A stretch of 64,000 bases of DNA from Halomonas dongshanensis (GTDB lineage: Bacteria > Pseudomonadota > Gammaproteobacteria > Pseudomonadales > Halomonadaceae), in the NCBI RefSeq assembly GCF_024790395.1, contig NZ_JAJISC010000006.1, positions 186,001 to 250,000 of the forward strand. Reading direction: 5' to 3'. The notes beneath the pieces were generated by a model. The model was not told where the DNA came from, did no database searches, and saw nothing but the letters and a program-made list of their open reading frames with translations. The stretch's first letter is position 1. The number at the start of each line of letters is the position of its first letter. A program made the translations under genes and the position numbers. Below are positions 17,001 to 26,260 of the stretch, in pieces.

Positions 17001-17540
17001 GCACCACCCTGATGAGTTGGTGAAGCAGTTCCGGTGGGGGGCTGATTAGCCGCGAAGAGTATCTCACTCAAAAAGAGATCGAGCCACGCCACTTAACCGA
17101 TATCCAACGGGCGGCGCGTTTCTTCTACCTGCAGAAGCTGGCGTTTGGCGGTAAGGTCAGCGGTTTCTCCACCACGCATGAACCTGTTACGCATTAAGGA
17201 AGATTTAAGCGATGCCCACCTACGCCTATCAAGGGCGGTGGTCGAACACCTGGATTGGGCGGAATGCATCCGGCGTTATGATCGGGAAGGCACGCTGTTC
17301 TATCTCGACCCGCCATACTGGGGCACCGCTGGGTACGGCTGCGACTTCACCTTGGAAGAGTACTATCGGATGGGCGAGCTAGCCCGAACAGGGCAGGGGC
17401 AGTTTGCTATTAGCGTTAACGATACGCCGGAGATGCGTGATGCATTTAAGGGCTTAACTCTGCAAACAACTTTAATTAGGTATACTGTGGGGCAGCAAGC
17501 GACCGAGCCACGCGGAGAGCTCATTATCACCAACCGGTAA
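17001..17540 (+). pseudogene. Phage D12-class N6-adenine DNA methyltransferase, truncated and frameshifted
   Basis: The plus strand directly after the IS right end encodes HPDELVKQFRWG, then (after a shift near 17040) ISREEYLTQKEIEPRHLTDI and FFYLQKLAFGGKV, then (after a second shift near 17170) MNLLRIKEDLSDAHLRL to the end. The catalytic DPPY motif is present in YLDPPYWGTAGYG, and the end ...YTVGQQATEPRGELIITN is family-like. The N-terminus, with the SAM-binding FxGxG motif, is missing at the IS junction. It should be inactive. Such Dam-like enzymes are common in P2-like and other prophages. Confidence 0.75.
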
Positions 17541-17566
17541 GTCTCTAGCCAGCTACCCATGCTAAG

Positions 17567-17591
17567 CCGCTCCGAAAGGGGCGGTGTTTTT
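17567..17591 (+). terminator. Rho-independent terminator after the methylase remnant
   Basis: CCGCTCC pairs with GGGGCGG (one G-T pair) around a GAAA tetraloop, followed by TGTTTTT. It sits 27 bases after the methylase stop and just before the next gene's leader. Confidence 0.7.
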
Positions 17592-17613
17592 CGATAGATA
17601 CAGGAAAAGCCAA

Positions 17614-18225
17614 ATGATTACACTTAGCCTCCCAGGAGTATCGTTGCCAGTTAAAGCGAAGGATTATAAGTATTTAGAGAATGCTTATGATAAGTATCTA
17701 TTTAACACCAATCACCGACCATCACAATTTGGCCTAGAGGTAGCCTACTGGCGCTGCTATAAAAAAAGAGCCTCTGCAAAGCTTATAGACGACCTTGCTC
17801 AGGTGTCATGGGGACCCATGAATGCATGGGAAGTTTTCGGCAAATCAAGCCCGGCGCTAATTCAATGGAACCATGCAAACCATTCAATTAAAGAAAAGTG
17901 GGGTTTTAAGCATCCAAAAATATGGAGAGCTTTTTCAGTTTTCTCAACTCCTGTCCTGTTTTTTGCATCCGCGTTTCTGCTATTCACAGGTTTTTTTGCT
18001 GTAGCCGAAGTGATCGTGCTATGGGTTAAAGCCTCACTCAGTGACTTCCATGATTCAAAAGAAGTTCTCTTATTTTTTACTTTTTTCTTTGGAACGTTAG
18101 GCCCTGCACTTATCAGTACAGGAGCTTATGGTATCTATATCACAGTAATAACAACTAAGAGTGCTTCTTTGGAGTCGCATGTTCAAGAGCTAAAGAGACT
18201 AGTAGATGAGCATCAGGCGAGCTAA
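17614..18225 (+). CDS. Hypothetical membrane protein (203 aa), prophage cargo
   Basis: From ATG 17614 (AGGAAA 8 bases upstream) the protein has a 105-residue hydrophilic N-terminal domain, with WRCYKKRASAKLIDDLAQ and IQWNHANHSIKEKWGF. Two long hydrophobic hairpin segments follow (about residues 112-140 and 150-182), and a short coiled tail ends ELKRLVDEHQAS. A GTG at 17584 would add ten residues but lies within the terminator hairpin. No family is recognised. Low GC and position between phage remnants suggest cargo. A soluble sensor followed by a membrane hairpin is one possible reading, not a demonstrated one. Confidence 0.6.
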   Translation: MITLSLPGVSLPVKAKDYKYLENAYDKYLFNTNHRPSQFGLEVAYWRCYKKRASAKLIDDLAQVSWGPMNAWEVFGKSSPALIQWNHANHSIKEKWGFKHPKIWRAFSVFSTPVLFFASAFLLFTGFFAVAEVIVLWVKASLSDFHDSKEVLLFFTFFFGTLGPALISTGAYGIYITVITTKSASLESHVQELKRLVDEHQAS

Positions 18226-18288
18226 AAGCTTTCCCACGCCGCGCCATCGTCACCCCGCCCCGCCCGCGCGCTAAATGTAGAGGTTTTT

Positions 18289-18483
18289 ATGCACCCTTGC
18301 GGTAGGCTCTCAAGCCGTGCCACTGCTGGGCGGGAAGGCGGTTCTAAGGAGTTGTTTTTTATGCGTTTTCATGCGCGTTTATGCACTTTTTCGCAGTGTT
18401 CAACAAGGTGGTGGGGTGAAGTGCGAGGCGAGCAGATTCAAGATGTTTTTTCGGTGAGCCTCTCAGGTTCGCTCATCCATTAG
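18289..18483 (+). CDS. Possible small phage (Ash-like) protein
   Basis: A 64-codon frame starting MHPCGRLSSRATAGREGG, with a weak GAGG site before ATG. The DNA around TTTTTTATGCGTTTTCATGC also encodes, in the next frame, a hydrophobic peptide YAFSCAFMHFFAVFNKVVG. That dual-frame appearance resembles the Ash family leader-type sequences of P4/P2-like elements. This is recalled by pattern only. It could be a non-coding prophage leader. Confidence 0.25.
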   Translation: MHPCGRLSSRATAGREGGSKELFFMRFHARLCTFSQCSTRWWGEVRGEQIQDVFSVSLSGSLIH

Positions 18484-18669
18484 GTGGTCAATCACGTGAG
18501 GCATTTCGGCATAGGTTATCCATAGTTTCACTGTGTCGGAGGGAGTAAGGCCTACTTTCGCGCCTTGGTTCTGCAGGCGGATATCAAAAACGATAGTGGG
18601 CTCGCCGGTGGGCGTTTCGCGCAGGGAGTAGCGGAATATCTTAATTTTTGGGCGGCGTTCACGCTTTAA
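18463..18669 (-). pseudogene. Fragment of an unrecognised gene, no start codon
   Basis: The minus-strand frame reads RPKIKIFRYSLRETPTGEP, then TIVFDIRLQNQGAKVGLTPS and DTVKLWITYAEMPHVIDHLM before TGA. It is protein-like and clean for 68 codons, but a stop lies just upstream and no ATG, GTG or TTG start is apparent. It may be a truncated prophage gene or use an unusual start. Confidence 0.35.
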
Positions 18670-18698
18670 TCACCAGTTCATTAGGTGTGCTGAAAAGC

Positions 18699-19277
18699 CT
18701 ATTCGGAATTAATGATTTCATCTGTTAGAGACGTAACTTTCTTTACGATGTTGTCAGAGTTTAAAGCCATGCGTGAGTAAGTTTTATCTAAGCGTGCTGA
18801 AATTTGGTGTAAATCCGCAACTTTAAGATTTTTCCTTCCTTCAATTATAAAATTTTGTGCACTTTCAGCATCCTCTCTCATTCCAATCACTTCTACCTCA
18901 TGTAGCTGCTTTAGCCACTCCTTTGCTTTATTAAATGCTGCCTTCTTGACAGGGTCATTGATTTTTTTCTTTTTCAGCTCTGACCTTAGATCACTTGTTG
19001 AGATTAGAATTTTCTTAGCTTCTATTGCATTTCGCGTGGCCTTCTCAAGGACTCTGCTGTACAACTCCTCTTTCCTTAATATATTGCTTAGCCATGCAAC
19101 GTATATGGCAACAAATAAACCAATTAGCGATGCAACTGAGGCAGTTGCCTGTATAAGATTTAAGGTTTCGGTTTTCACTTGTGCGCCACTCTTTTTGGTT
19201 CTATAATTTCGTGCTTTCAGTTTATGCCATATCGGTATGTGAGGATGATCCACGGATTTGGAGCTTGCAATATGCAT
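18699..19277 (-). CDS. Hypothetical protein with one N-terminal membrane helix and coiled-coil body
   Basis: A 192 aa protein from ATG 19277; a GTG at 19178 (159 aa) would place the helix close to the N-terminus and is also plausible. The segment ASVASLIGLFVAIYVAWLSN is a single membrane helix. The remainder is a highly charged, mostly helical region (ELKKKKINDPVKKAAFNKAK and similar) predicted to sit in the cytoplasm. The layout resembles small membrane-anchored accessory proteins seen in bacterial genomic islands, but no family was identified. It is the last island gene before the tRNA terminator, and is AT-rich like its neighbours. Confidence 0.62.
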   Translation of the reverse strand: MHIASSKSVDHPHIPIWHKLKARNYRTKKSGAQVKTETLNLIQATASVASLIGLFVAIYVAWLSNILRKEELYSRVLEKATRNAIEAKKILISTSDLRSELKKKKINDPVKKAAFNKAKEWLKQLHEVEVIGMREDAESAQNFIIEGRKNLKVADLHQISARLDKTYSRMALNSDNIVKKVTSLTDEIINSE

Positions 19278-19335
19278 TTTCTTAAGTGGATTCTCATCAA
19301 GGGCTGGCTTTGGAACCTAGAAGCAGACATAAACA

Positions 19336-19373
19336 AAAACGGCCACTAGCTATATTAGCTAAGTGGCCGTTTT
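19336..19373 (-). terminator. Rho-independent terminator of tRNA-Pro
   Basis: Read on the minus strand, AAAACGGCCACT pairs with AGTGGCCGTTTT, followed by a T-rich stretch (TTTTTGTTT). It lies nine bases after the tRNA 3' end and probably also insulates the island. Confidence 0.82.
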
Positions 19374-19381
19374 CAATAATA

Positions 19382-19458
19382 TGGTCGGAATAGCAGGATT
19401 CGAACCTACGACCTCTGCCTCCCGAAGGCAGCGCTCTACCAAGCTGAGCTATATTCCG
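19382..19458 (-). tRNA. tRNA-Pro, anticodon CGG
   Basis: A 77-base gene including encoded CCA. The acceptor stem CGGAATA pairs with TATTCCG, followed by A-CCA. The anticodon stem CTGCC/GGCAG encloses the loop TTCGGGA, giving anticodon CGG (proline). The T-arm is AGGTTCGAATCCT. The D-arm AGCTCAGCTTGGTAGAGC is normal. Its 3' end points towards the accessory island, the orientation expected for a tRNA used as an integration target. Confidence 0.95.
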
Positions 19459-19461
19459 AGG

Positions 19462-19482
19462 GTCGTTGAGAGGCTCAACGAC
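19462..19482. other. Perfect 9-base inverted repeat in tRNA leader
   Basis: GTCGTTGAG-AGG-CTCAACGAC lies between the tRNA promoter and the mature tRNA 5' end. It may form a leader hairpin removed by RNase processing, or weakly terminate readthrough from ispB; no T run follows. Confidence 0.5.
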
Positions 19483-19490
19483 GGAGATGG

Positions 19491-19519
19491 ATCATACGCG
19501 CTGCCGGGGCGTTTTTCAA
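19491..19519 (-). promoter_or_regulatory. Sigma-70 promoter for tRNA-Pro
   Basis: On the minus strand TTGAAA and TATGAT are separated by exactly 17 bases, ending about 33 bases before the tRNA 5' end. It lies in the gap after the ispB stop. Confidence 0.72.
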
Positions 19520-19544
19520 GCCCTGGGAAGCGCTGTACGGTTTT

Positions 19545-20549
19545 TTATGCCTGACGGTCGACGGCCAAGCGGGCCAGGTGGGCCATGCTGTCGCGGTAGG
19601 GACTGGGCGGCAGGGCGTCGAGCTGGGCCAGTGCCAAATCGGCCATTTCGTTGGCGCGCTTTCGGGTGTAGTCGAGCGCGCCGGTGGCGTGCACGATTTC
19701 TAATACGTCGTCGAGCTGTTCGAGCCCGCCCTTGCGGATCACCTGACGAATCAGCTTGGTCTGCTCGGGTGTACCCTGCTCCATGGCGTAGATCAGCGGC
19801 AGGGTCGGTTTGCCTTCGGCCAAATCGTCGCCGACGTTCTTGCCCATGGCGTCGGCGTCGCCTTCGTAGTCGAGCAGGTCGTCGATGAGCTGGAAGGCGA
19901 GCCCCAGATAGCGACCGTAGAGCTTAAGCGCTTCTTCTTGTTCGGAAGTGGCCTCGGCCACCACGGCACCGCTTTGCGAGGCGGCCTCGAAGAGCATGGC
20001 CGTCTTGCCCTTGATGGTCTCGAAGTAGTCGGCTTCGGAGATATTGGGGTTGCCGATGTTAGTGAGTTGCTGCACCTCGCCTTCTGCGATCATGCAGGTA
20101 GCGGCCGAGAGAATCGCCATGATGCGCAGGGAGCCAACGTCGACCATCATCTGGAACGAGCGCGAGTAAAGAAAATCGCCCACCAGCACCGAGGGGGCGT
20201 TGCCCCAGTGGTCGTTGGCGGTCTGTTTGCCGCGCCGTAGGTGAGATTCATCGACCACATCGTCGTGCAATAGCGTCGAGGTGTGCATGAACTCGATCAA
20301 GGTGGCGAGCGTTACGTGTTTGTCGCCCTGGTAGCCCAGCGAACGCGCGGCCAGCAGCACCAGCAGCGGGCGCAGGCGCTTACCGCCGCTGGCGATGATG
20401 TACTGGCTGATGGTCTCGACCAGCGGGACTTTGGAGGCCAGTTGCGCGACGATCGTTTGGTTGACGGCGTCGAAATCGTCTGCCACGACGGCATGCAGCG
20501 GTGAAGACGGAGAGCTTGCAGGCTGGGTTGAAGAGACGTTGGCGGTCAT
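19545..20549 (-). CDS. ispB: Octaprenyl diphosphate synthase
   Basis: A 334 aa trans-polyprenyl synthase that extends farnesyl diphosphate with isopentenyl units to make the ubiquinone side chain; cytoplasmic. The first aspartate-rich motif is LLHDDVVDESHLRRGK (near residue 95) and the second is FQLIDDLLDYEGD (near 227). GGKRLRP precedes the first, and the GKxxGDDLAEGKPTLPL element is present. Placement divergent from rplU is the standard gammaproteobacterial arrangement. The Ser/Pro-rich first 17 residues are an unusual extension; an internal start is possible but the ATG is supported by the open frame. Confidence 0.93.
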   Translation of the reverse strand: MTANVSSTQPASSPSSPLHAVVADDFDAVNQTIVAQLASKVPLVETISQYIIASGGKRLRPLLVLLAARSLGYQGDKHVTLATLIEFMHTSTLLHDDVVDESHLRRGKQTANDHWGNAPSVLVGDFLYSRSFQMMVDVGSLRIMAILSAATCMIAEGEVQQLTNIGNPNISEADYFETIKGKTAMLFEAASQSGAVVAEATSEQEEALKLYGRYLGLAFQLIDDLLDYEGDADAMGKNVGDDLAEGKPTLPLIYAMEQGTPEQTKLIRQVIRKGGLEQLDDVLEIVHATGALDYTRKRANEMADLALAQLDALPPSPYRDSMAHLARLAVDRQA

Positions 20550-20684
20550 GGATTCCGTTCATCGCGGGAGGTGAGGGCGGCCGCTGCCGCCGTGAACTTG
20601 GCTCATGCTATGGGGCGCCCCCGTGGCCGTCAAGAAAAGGCGCCGCGCTCGCGGGCATGCGTGGATTGACAATGCACGGGCGTC

Positions 20685-20713
20685 TTGTGGTATGTGGCAA
20701 GAGTCGTTATAAT
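20685..20713 (+). promoter_or_regulatory. Promoter for rplU-rpmA
   Basis: TTGTGG and TATAAT are separated by 17 bases, giving a transcription start near 20720 and a leader of about 130 bases before rplU. A perfect TTGACA lies further upstream at 20666-20671, but is too far from this -10. Confidence 0.62.
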
Positions 20714-20849
20714 CCGCGGCCCACTCATCATGCTCCCTGTCAGATGGCTGCCAAAAGGGGCGCCACTCGCCGCAGGTCGACAAGAGCGATTCCCGATGAG
20801 CGCCGCCCGGCCTGCCGGTCGCGGCACCACTACCGTACCGGAGAGTGAC

Positions 20850-21161
20850 ATGTACGCAATTATCAAAAGCGGTGGCAAGCAGTACCGCGTTCAGGAAGGC
20901 CAGACCCTCAAGCTCGAGAAAATCGAAGTGGCGACGGGTGAAACCATCGAGTTCGACCAAGTGCTGCTGGTTGCCGATGGCGACGACTTCAACATCGGCG
21001 CGCCGCTGGTCAGCGGTGCCAAGGTGTCTGCTGAAATCGTATCTCACGGCCGTGGCGATAAAGTGACCATCATCAAGTTCCGTCGCCGTAAGCACCACAT
21101 GAAGCGTCAGGGCCACCGTCAGTGGTACACTGAAGTCAAAATTACCGGAATCTCCGCGTAA
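20850..21161 (+). CDS. rplU: 50S ribosomal protein L21
   Basis: A 103 aa protein of normal length, from ATG 20850 with GAGAG upstream. The sequence [20 protein letters not shown] and the end [16 protein letters not shown] are diagnostic of L21, which binds 23S rRNA. The basic [16 protein letters not shown] loop is the signature region. It is followed after 31 bases by rpmA in the conserved rplU-rpmA operon. The long leader may hold regulation of its own. Confidence 0.97.
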   Translation: MYAIIKSGGKQYRVQEGQTLKLEKIEVATGETIEFDQVLLVADGDDFNIGAPLVSGAKVSAEIVSHGRGDKVTIIKFRRRKHHMKRQGHRQWYTEVKITGISA

Positions 21162-21192
21162 GCGGCCAATTCCCCAAGAGGAGGATTTTGCA

Positions 21193-21450
21193 ATGGCACA
21201 TAAGAAGGCAGCCGGCTCCACGCGTAACGGTCGCGATTCTGAATCCAAACGCCTGGGCGTCAAGCTCTACGGTGGCCAAGCCGCAACGGCGGGCAACATC
21301 ATCGTGCGTCAGCGCGGCACACGCTTTCACGCAGGCACTGGCGTTGGCCTGGGCCGTGACCACACCCTGTTCGCGCTGAACGACGGTGTCGTCAAGTTCG
21401 AGACCAAAGGTCCGAACAACCGTAAGTTCGTCAGCGTCGTCTCTGCCTGA
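21193..21450 (+). CDS. rpmA: 50S ribosomal protein L27
   Basis: An 85 aa protein beginning [20 protein letters not shown], the invariant L27 N-terminus that reaches the peptidyl-transferase centre, with [15 protein letters not shown] in the core. AGAGGA lies 8-10 bases before ATG. It ends 40 bases before a strong terminator, which separates it from obgE. Confidence 0.97.
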   Translation: MAHKKAAGSTRNGRDSESKRLGVKLYGGQAATAGNIIVRQRGTRFHAGTGVGLGRDHTLFALNDGVVKFETKGPNNRKFVSVVSA

Positions 21451-21487
21451 GACGCGCCGAGCAAGGGCTAGCGGTTAGCACTTGCCA

Positions 21488-21521
21488 GACAAAAAGCCCC
21501 GCCATTGCGGGGCTTTTTTGT
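21488..21521 (+). terminator. Strong Rho-independent terminator after rpmA
   Basis: AAAAAGCCCCGC pairs with GCGGGGCTTTTTT around a four-base loop; flanking GAC/GTC extend the stem. It has a classic T tract. Confidence 0.92.
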
Positions 21522-21574
21522 CAGTAGGCTCCGTATTTGTAAGTAGTATCCGTTTTCGCAGCAACGGTTTGTAG

Positions 21575-22822
<1,248 letters not shown>

Positions 22823-22844
22823 GACGGCAAGGGAGAGAAGGCGC

Positions 22845-23984
22845 ATGGAGAGTCTTGAGCGGATGGCAGGGCGGACGACGCTAAGCGGCGCCCGCCGGGT
22901 CGTGGTGAAGATCGGCAGCGCGCTGTTGACCAACGACGGCCGGGGGCTCGACGAAGCGGCCATCGGCCACTGGGTCGATCAGATTGCCGCGCTGCATCAA
23001 CGCGGCGTCGAGGTGGTGCTGGTGTCATCGGGCGCGGTGGCGGCGGGCATGGTGCGCCTGGGCTGGCAGGCTCGTCCGAGTGCCGTGCACGAGCTGCAGG
23101 CCGCCGCCGCCGTGGGCCAGAACGGGCTGACTCAGTGCTACGAACAGCACTTTGCCCGCCATGCCATGCTCACCGCGCAGATTCTGCTCACCCATGACGA
23201 TCTCTCCAACCGCAAGCGCTATCTCAACGCGCTCTCGGCGCTGCGCACCCTGGTCGAGATGCGCGTGGTACCGGTGATCAACGAAAACGACACCGTGGTC
23301 ACCGACGAGATTCGCTTTGGCGACAATGACACCCTCGGTGCCTTGGTCGCCAATCTGCTCGAAGCCGATGCTTTGCTTCTGCTCACCGACCAAGAAGGGC
23401 TCTTCGACGCCGACCCACGCCATAACCCCGACGCCCAACTGATCGCCGAAGGGCGGGCAGACGATCCGCGCTTGGCGGCAGTGGCGGGCAGCGGCGGTGC
23501 CCTCGGGCGTGGCGGGATGAGCACCAAAGTGCGCGCGGCCAAGCTCGCGGCGCGCTCGGGGGCGGTAACGGTAATCGCTAGCGGGCGTCAGCCCGAGGTC
23601 ATCACGCGGCTCATGGCGGGCGAGGCGCTCGGCACCCTGTTGCACCCCGAGCAGGCGCCCATGGCCGCGCGCAAGCGCTGGCTTGCCGGGCAGCTACAGG
23701 TGCGCGGCACGCTGACGCTGGATGCCGGTGCCGTCAAGGTGCTGCGCGAGAAGGGCTCGAGCCTCTTGGCCGTGGGCGTACGCGGCGTGGCTGGCGGCTT
23801 TCGTCGTGGCGACATGGTGGTCTGCGTCGATGATGCGGGCGTGCCGGTGGCCAAAGGGCTGGTCAACTACGGCGCCGACGAGGCGCGACTGCTGGCAGGC
23901 CAGCCGAGCCACCAGATCGAGGCGATCCTCGGTTACGTCGAGGCCCACGAACTGATTCATCGCGACAACCTGGTCATCGTCTGA
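22845..23984 (+). CDS. proB: Glutamate 5-kinase
   Basis: A 379 aa enzyme that phosphorylates glutamate in the first step of proline synthesis; proline is also an osmoprotectant in halophiles. Amino-acid-kinase motifs are [12 protein letters not shown] near residue 16, [10 protein letters not shown], and [17 protein letters not shown]. The C-terminal PUA domain (about 280-370) is intact. The start ATG 22845 has GGGAGAG upstream and lies 22 bases after obgE. No proA is in the window, as usual for this arrangement. Confidence 0.95.
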   Translation: MESLERMAGRTTLSGARRVVVKIGSALLTNDGRGLDEAAIGHWVDQIAALHQRGVEVVLVSSGAVAAGMVRLGWQARPSAVHELQAAAAVGQNGLTQCYEQHFARHAMLTAQILLTHDDLSNRKRYLNALSALRTLVEMRVVPVINENDTVVTDEIRFGDNDTLGALVANLLEADALLLLTDQEGLFDADPRHNPDAQLIAEGRADDPRLAAVAGSGGALGRGGMSTKVRAAKLAARSGAVTVIASGRQPEVITRLMAGEALGTLLHPEQAPMAARKRWLAGQLQVRGTLTLDAGAVKVLREKGSSLLAVGVRGVAGGFRRGDMVVCVDDAGVPVAKGLVNYGADEARLLAGQPSHQIEAILGYVEAHELIHRDNLVIV

Positions 23985-24091
23985 GCGTACTCGCGGCTCG
24001 CCGGTGACCGCCTAGCTGCTACGCTGACAGAGAACGTAACGGTTTGTACGCCCGTTTTTGTACTTCTCTCTCGGCGAAAGGAGCTCGCAGC

Positions 24092-25534
24092 ATGAGCGGC
24101 AAAAGTACGGATAAAGCAGCGGTAAAGAAAGCACCCGCAAAGAAGACATCGACAAAGAAAGCGCCAGCGAAGAGCGCGGCATCGCCGAAGGCCAAGCAGG
24201 ATGCCAAGCATACCCCGGATAACCGGTGCGAGGCGCAAGACCCCCACCCCGAGAATGCCCCCCGCGCGCTGACGCCCGAGTCAGGAGCGGCGCTATTCGA
24301 AGACGCCCGCTCGCGCCTCGAAGAGGTGTTCGAAGCGCTCGATATTCACCCCGATGCCCAGGCGCGCCTGCGCCAGCCAAGCCTTTCGCTACAGGTGAGC
24401 GTGCCGGTGCGTATGGACGATGGCAGCCTCAAGTCGTTTCCCGCCTGGCGCGTGCAGTACGACACCAGCCTTGGTCCCGCCAAGGGCGGCATTCGCTTTC
24501 ATCCCGAGGTCAACCAGCACGAAGTCACCACCCTGAGTTTCTGGATGGCGGTGAAGTGCGCGGTTGCCGGGCTGCCCTACGGCGGCGGCAAGGGCGGCGT
24601 GCAGGTGGATGCCAAGGCGCTGTCGTCGCTTGAGCGCGAGCGTCTGGCGCGGGGCTATGTGCGCGCCGTGGCTGATGTCATCGGCCCTGATCGCGACATT
24701 CCCGCGCCCGATGTCAATACCGATGCCACGGTCATGGGCTGGATGATCGACGAATACGAGGCCATCGTGCGTGCCAAGGCACCTGGGGCGATCACCGGCA
24801 AACCACTGTCGCTTGGCGGCTCTCCTGGGCGAGTCGAAGCCACGGGGCGCGGCGCACTGAAGGTGCTCGATCTGTGGGCCGACCGCGAAAAGCGCACGCC
24901 CGAGAAGACCACGCTTGCCGTCCAAGGCTTTGGCAATGCGGCCTACCACTTTGCTCGTCTGGCCAGCGCCAAGGGCTATCGAGTGGTGGCCATTTCCGAC
25001 TCCAGTGGCGCGCGCTACGATGCCAAAGGCCTCGATGTCGAGGCCCTCAAAGGCGACAAGGATAAGCACGGCAAACTCGCCAAGACGCGCCGCGGCAAGG
25101 CGCTTACGGGAGAGGAACTCCTCGCGCTTAATGTCGATGTGTTGGTGCTGGCGGCGCTGGAAAACCAGCTCCACGGCGATAACGTCGAAAGCGTGCAGGC
25201 AGGCGCGGTGCTCGAGATCGCCAATGGCCCGGTGACCAGCGACGCCGATACCGTGCTTACTCAGCGTAAAATCCCCGTGCTGCCTGACGTAGTCGCCAAT
25301 ACCGGCGGGGTGGTGGTGAGCTACTTCGAATGGTTACAAAATCGCGCCGGGCAGGCATGGTCGGAGCAGACGGTCAACGAGCGCCTCGATGCGTTGCTGG
25401 ACGATCAAGCCGGTCGCGTATTCGACCGTGCTGCGCATGAAAGCATTACCCTGCGTCAAGCGGCCTACCGCCAGGGCATCGAGCGCATCAGCGAGGCGAT
25501 TCTCGCGCGCGGCAACTGCAAGCACTGTCATTAA
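24092..25534 (+). CDS. Glu/Leu/Phe/Val dehydrogenase with Lys/Ala/Pro-rich N-terminal tail
   Basis: A 480 aa protein from ATG 24092 (AAGGAG 9 bases upstream). After about residue 60 it is a glutamate-dehydrogenase-type oxidoreductase: GPAKGGIRFHPEV, GLPYGGGKGGVQVDA (catalytic Lys region), PAPDVNTD and the Rossmann VQGFGNAAYHFA. It should interconvert glutamate and 2-oxoglutarate plus ammonia. The first 40 residues are a repeat-like basic tail (KKAPAKKTSTKKAPAK) resembling histone H1/AlgP-type sequences, absent from typical enzymes; it may bind nucleic acid or polyphosphate. Two Cys and two His end the protein (CKHCH). Confidence 0.88.
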   Translation: MSGKSTDKAAVKKAPAKKTSTKKAPAKSAASPKAKQDAKHTPDNRCEAQDPHPENAPRALTPESGAALFEDARSRLEEVFEALDIHPDAQARLRQPSLSLQVSVPVRMDDGSLKSFPAWRVQYDTSLGPAKGGIRFHPEVNQHEVTTLSFWMAVKCAVAGLPYGGGKGGVQVDAKALSSLERERLARGYVRAVADVIGPDRDIPAPDVNTDATVMGWMIDEYEAIVRAKAPGAITGKPLSLGGSPGRVEATGRGALKVLDLWADREKRTPEKTTLAVQGFGNAAYHFARLASAKGYRVVAISDSSGARYDAKGLDVEALKGDKDKHGKLAKTRRGKALTGEELLALNVDVLVLAALENQLHGDNVESVQAGAVLEIANGPVTSDADTVLTQRKIPVLPDVVANTGGVVVSYFEWLQNRAGQAWSEQTVNERLDALLDDQAGRVFDRAAHESITLRQAAYRQGIERISEAILARGNCKHCH

Positions 25535-25595
25535 ACACTGTCATTGAGGCGGCCACTGAGGCGGCGATTTTCTCTCTTGATACCGCAAAACGCAT

Positions 25596-25617
25596 CAGGC
25601 TCCTCGAAGGGAGCCTG
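25596..25617. terminator. Terminator-like hairpin between convergent genes
   Basis: CAGGCTCC pairs with GGAGCCTG around a 6-base loop between the dehydrogenase and the convergent PepSY gene; no T run follows. Confidence 0.5.
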
Positions 25618-25653
25618 CTGCATACGCTAGGTTAAGCGATCGGCTTTGACGTA

Positions 25654-26130
25654 TCAGTCCCGATCGATGCCGCTGGCGCTGTCGGCACCCTGGCGAACGC
25701 TGATCTCGAGCTCGCGGCCATTGGCATCGCGGCCGTCGATGTCGATCATCCCGCGCTGGTCGATTTCGATGTCCTCGAACTCGACCAAACCTTCTTGGCG
25801 GGCGACGTCCATGGCTTGGCGCACGTCGTCATCGGTCATGCCCCAGGCGCCGGAAATGCGCCGTTCACGTTGCTCTTTCAGCGCTTCGCCGTTATCCAGC
25901 GAAATTTCGACTTCGGCGAACCACTCGTCGTCGATCCAACCTTCGACCTCGGCGCGGCCGCGGCTCTTGATGCCGATCTCTTCATAGTGGGTGAAGCCGT
26001 AGCTTGAGGCCTGATTGAGCACGTCGTCGAGACGATCGACCGGCAGCGAATCGGCTTGGGCACTGCCTACGCCAGCGGCCAGCAGCAGGGCGGAAGAGGG
26101 GATGAGAAGCATCTTTTGCATAGCGTTCAT
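25654..26130 (-). CDS. Periplasmic PepSY-domain protein
   Basis: A 158 aa protein with signal peptide MNAMQKMLLIPSSALLLAAG...AQA. The mature part holds two PepSY-like repeats, each with a helix-then-strands pattern: LDDVLNQASSYGFTHYEEIG and DVRQAMDVARQEGLVEFEDI, followed by acidic strands ending DIDGRDANGRELEI. PepSY proteins are often periplasmic inhibitors or sensors of two-component systems. It is divergent from a second PepSY gene and a two-component operon and shares an upstream tandem-repeat site with them, so it is probably a regulon member. Confidence 0.78.
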   Translation of the reverse strand: MNAMQKMLLIPSSALLLAAGVGSAQADSLPVDRLDDVLNQASSYGFTHYEEIGIKSRGRAEVEGWIDDEWFAEVEISLDNGEALKEQRERRISGAWGMTDDDVRQAMDVARQEGLVEFEDIEIDQRGMIDIDGRDANGRELEISVRQGADSASGIDRD

Positions 26131-26260
26131 GGCAATATCCTTTTCTGGATTAAGCGCACATCGGCATCAACGAGTATGTCGTTTCACTGCGAGTATGTCG
26201 CTTCGATGAAAGTGACAAGATGACTTATACCAAGTGGGGTCTGTCACGAAGCTGACCGAA

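Larger units (their letters stand above)
10464..19335. mobile_element. Decayed P2-like prophage / accessory island beside tRNA-Pro
   Basis: Between the bcr-like gene and tRNA-Pro(CGG) the DNA becomes much more AT-rich (for example 19 G/C in the 60 bases from 11821) and the genes change character. Phage landmarks are a CI/C2-type repressor remnant at the left edge, a late-control gene D fragment, and an N6-adenine methylase of the phage D12 type, both truncated at an IS3 element. Cargo includes a toxin-antitoxin pair, a two-gene unknown module and membrane proteins. No integrase, capsid or portal genes remain. The right edge faces the 3' end of tRNA-Pro, a common integration target, but no direct repeat of the tRNA end was found at the left edge. 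Confidence 0.7.

Noticed and set aside
20666-20671. TTGACA as -35 for rplU
   Set aside because: 36 bases lie between it and the TATAAT, far beyond normal spacing; TTGTGG at 20685 fits with 17 bases.
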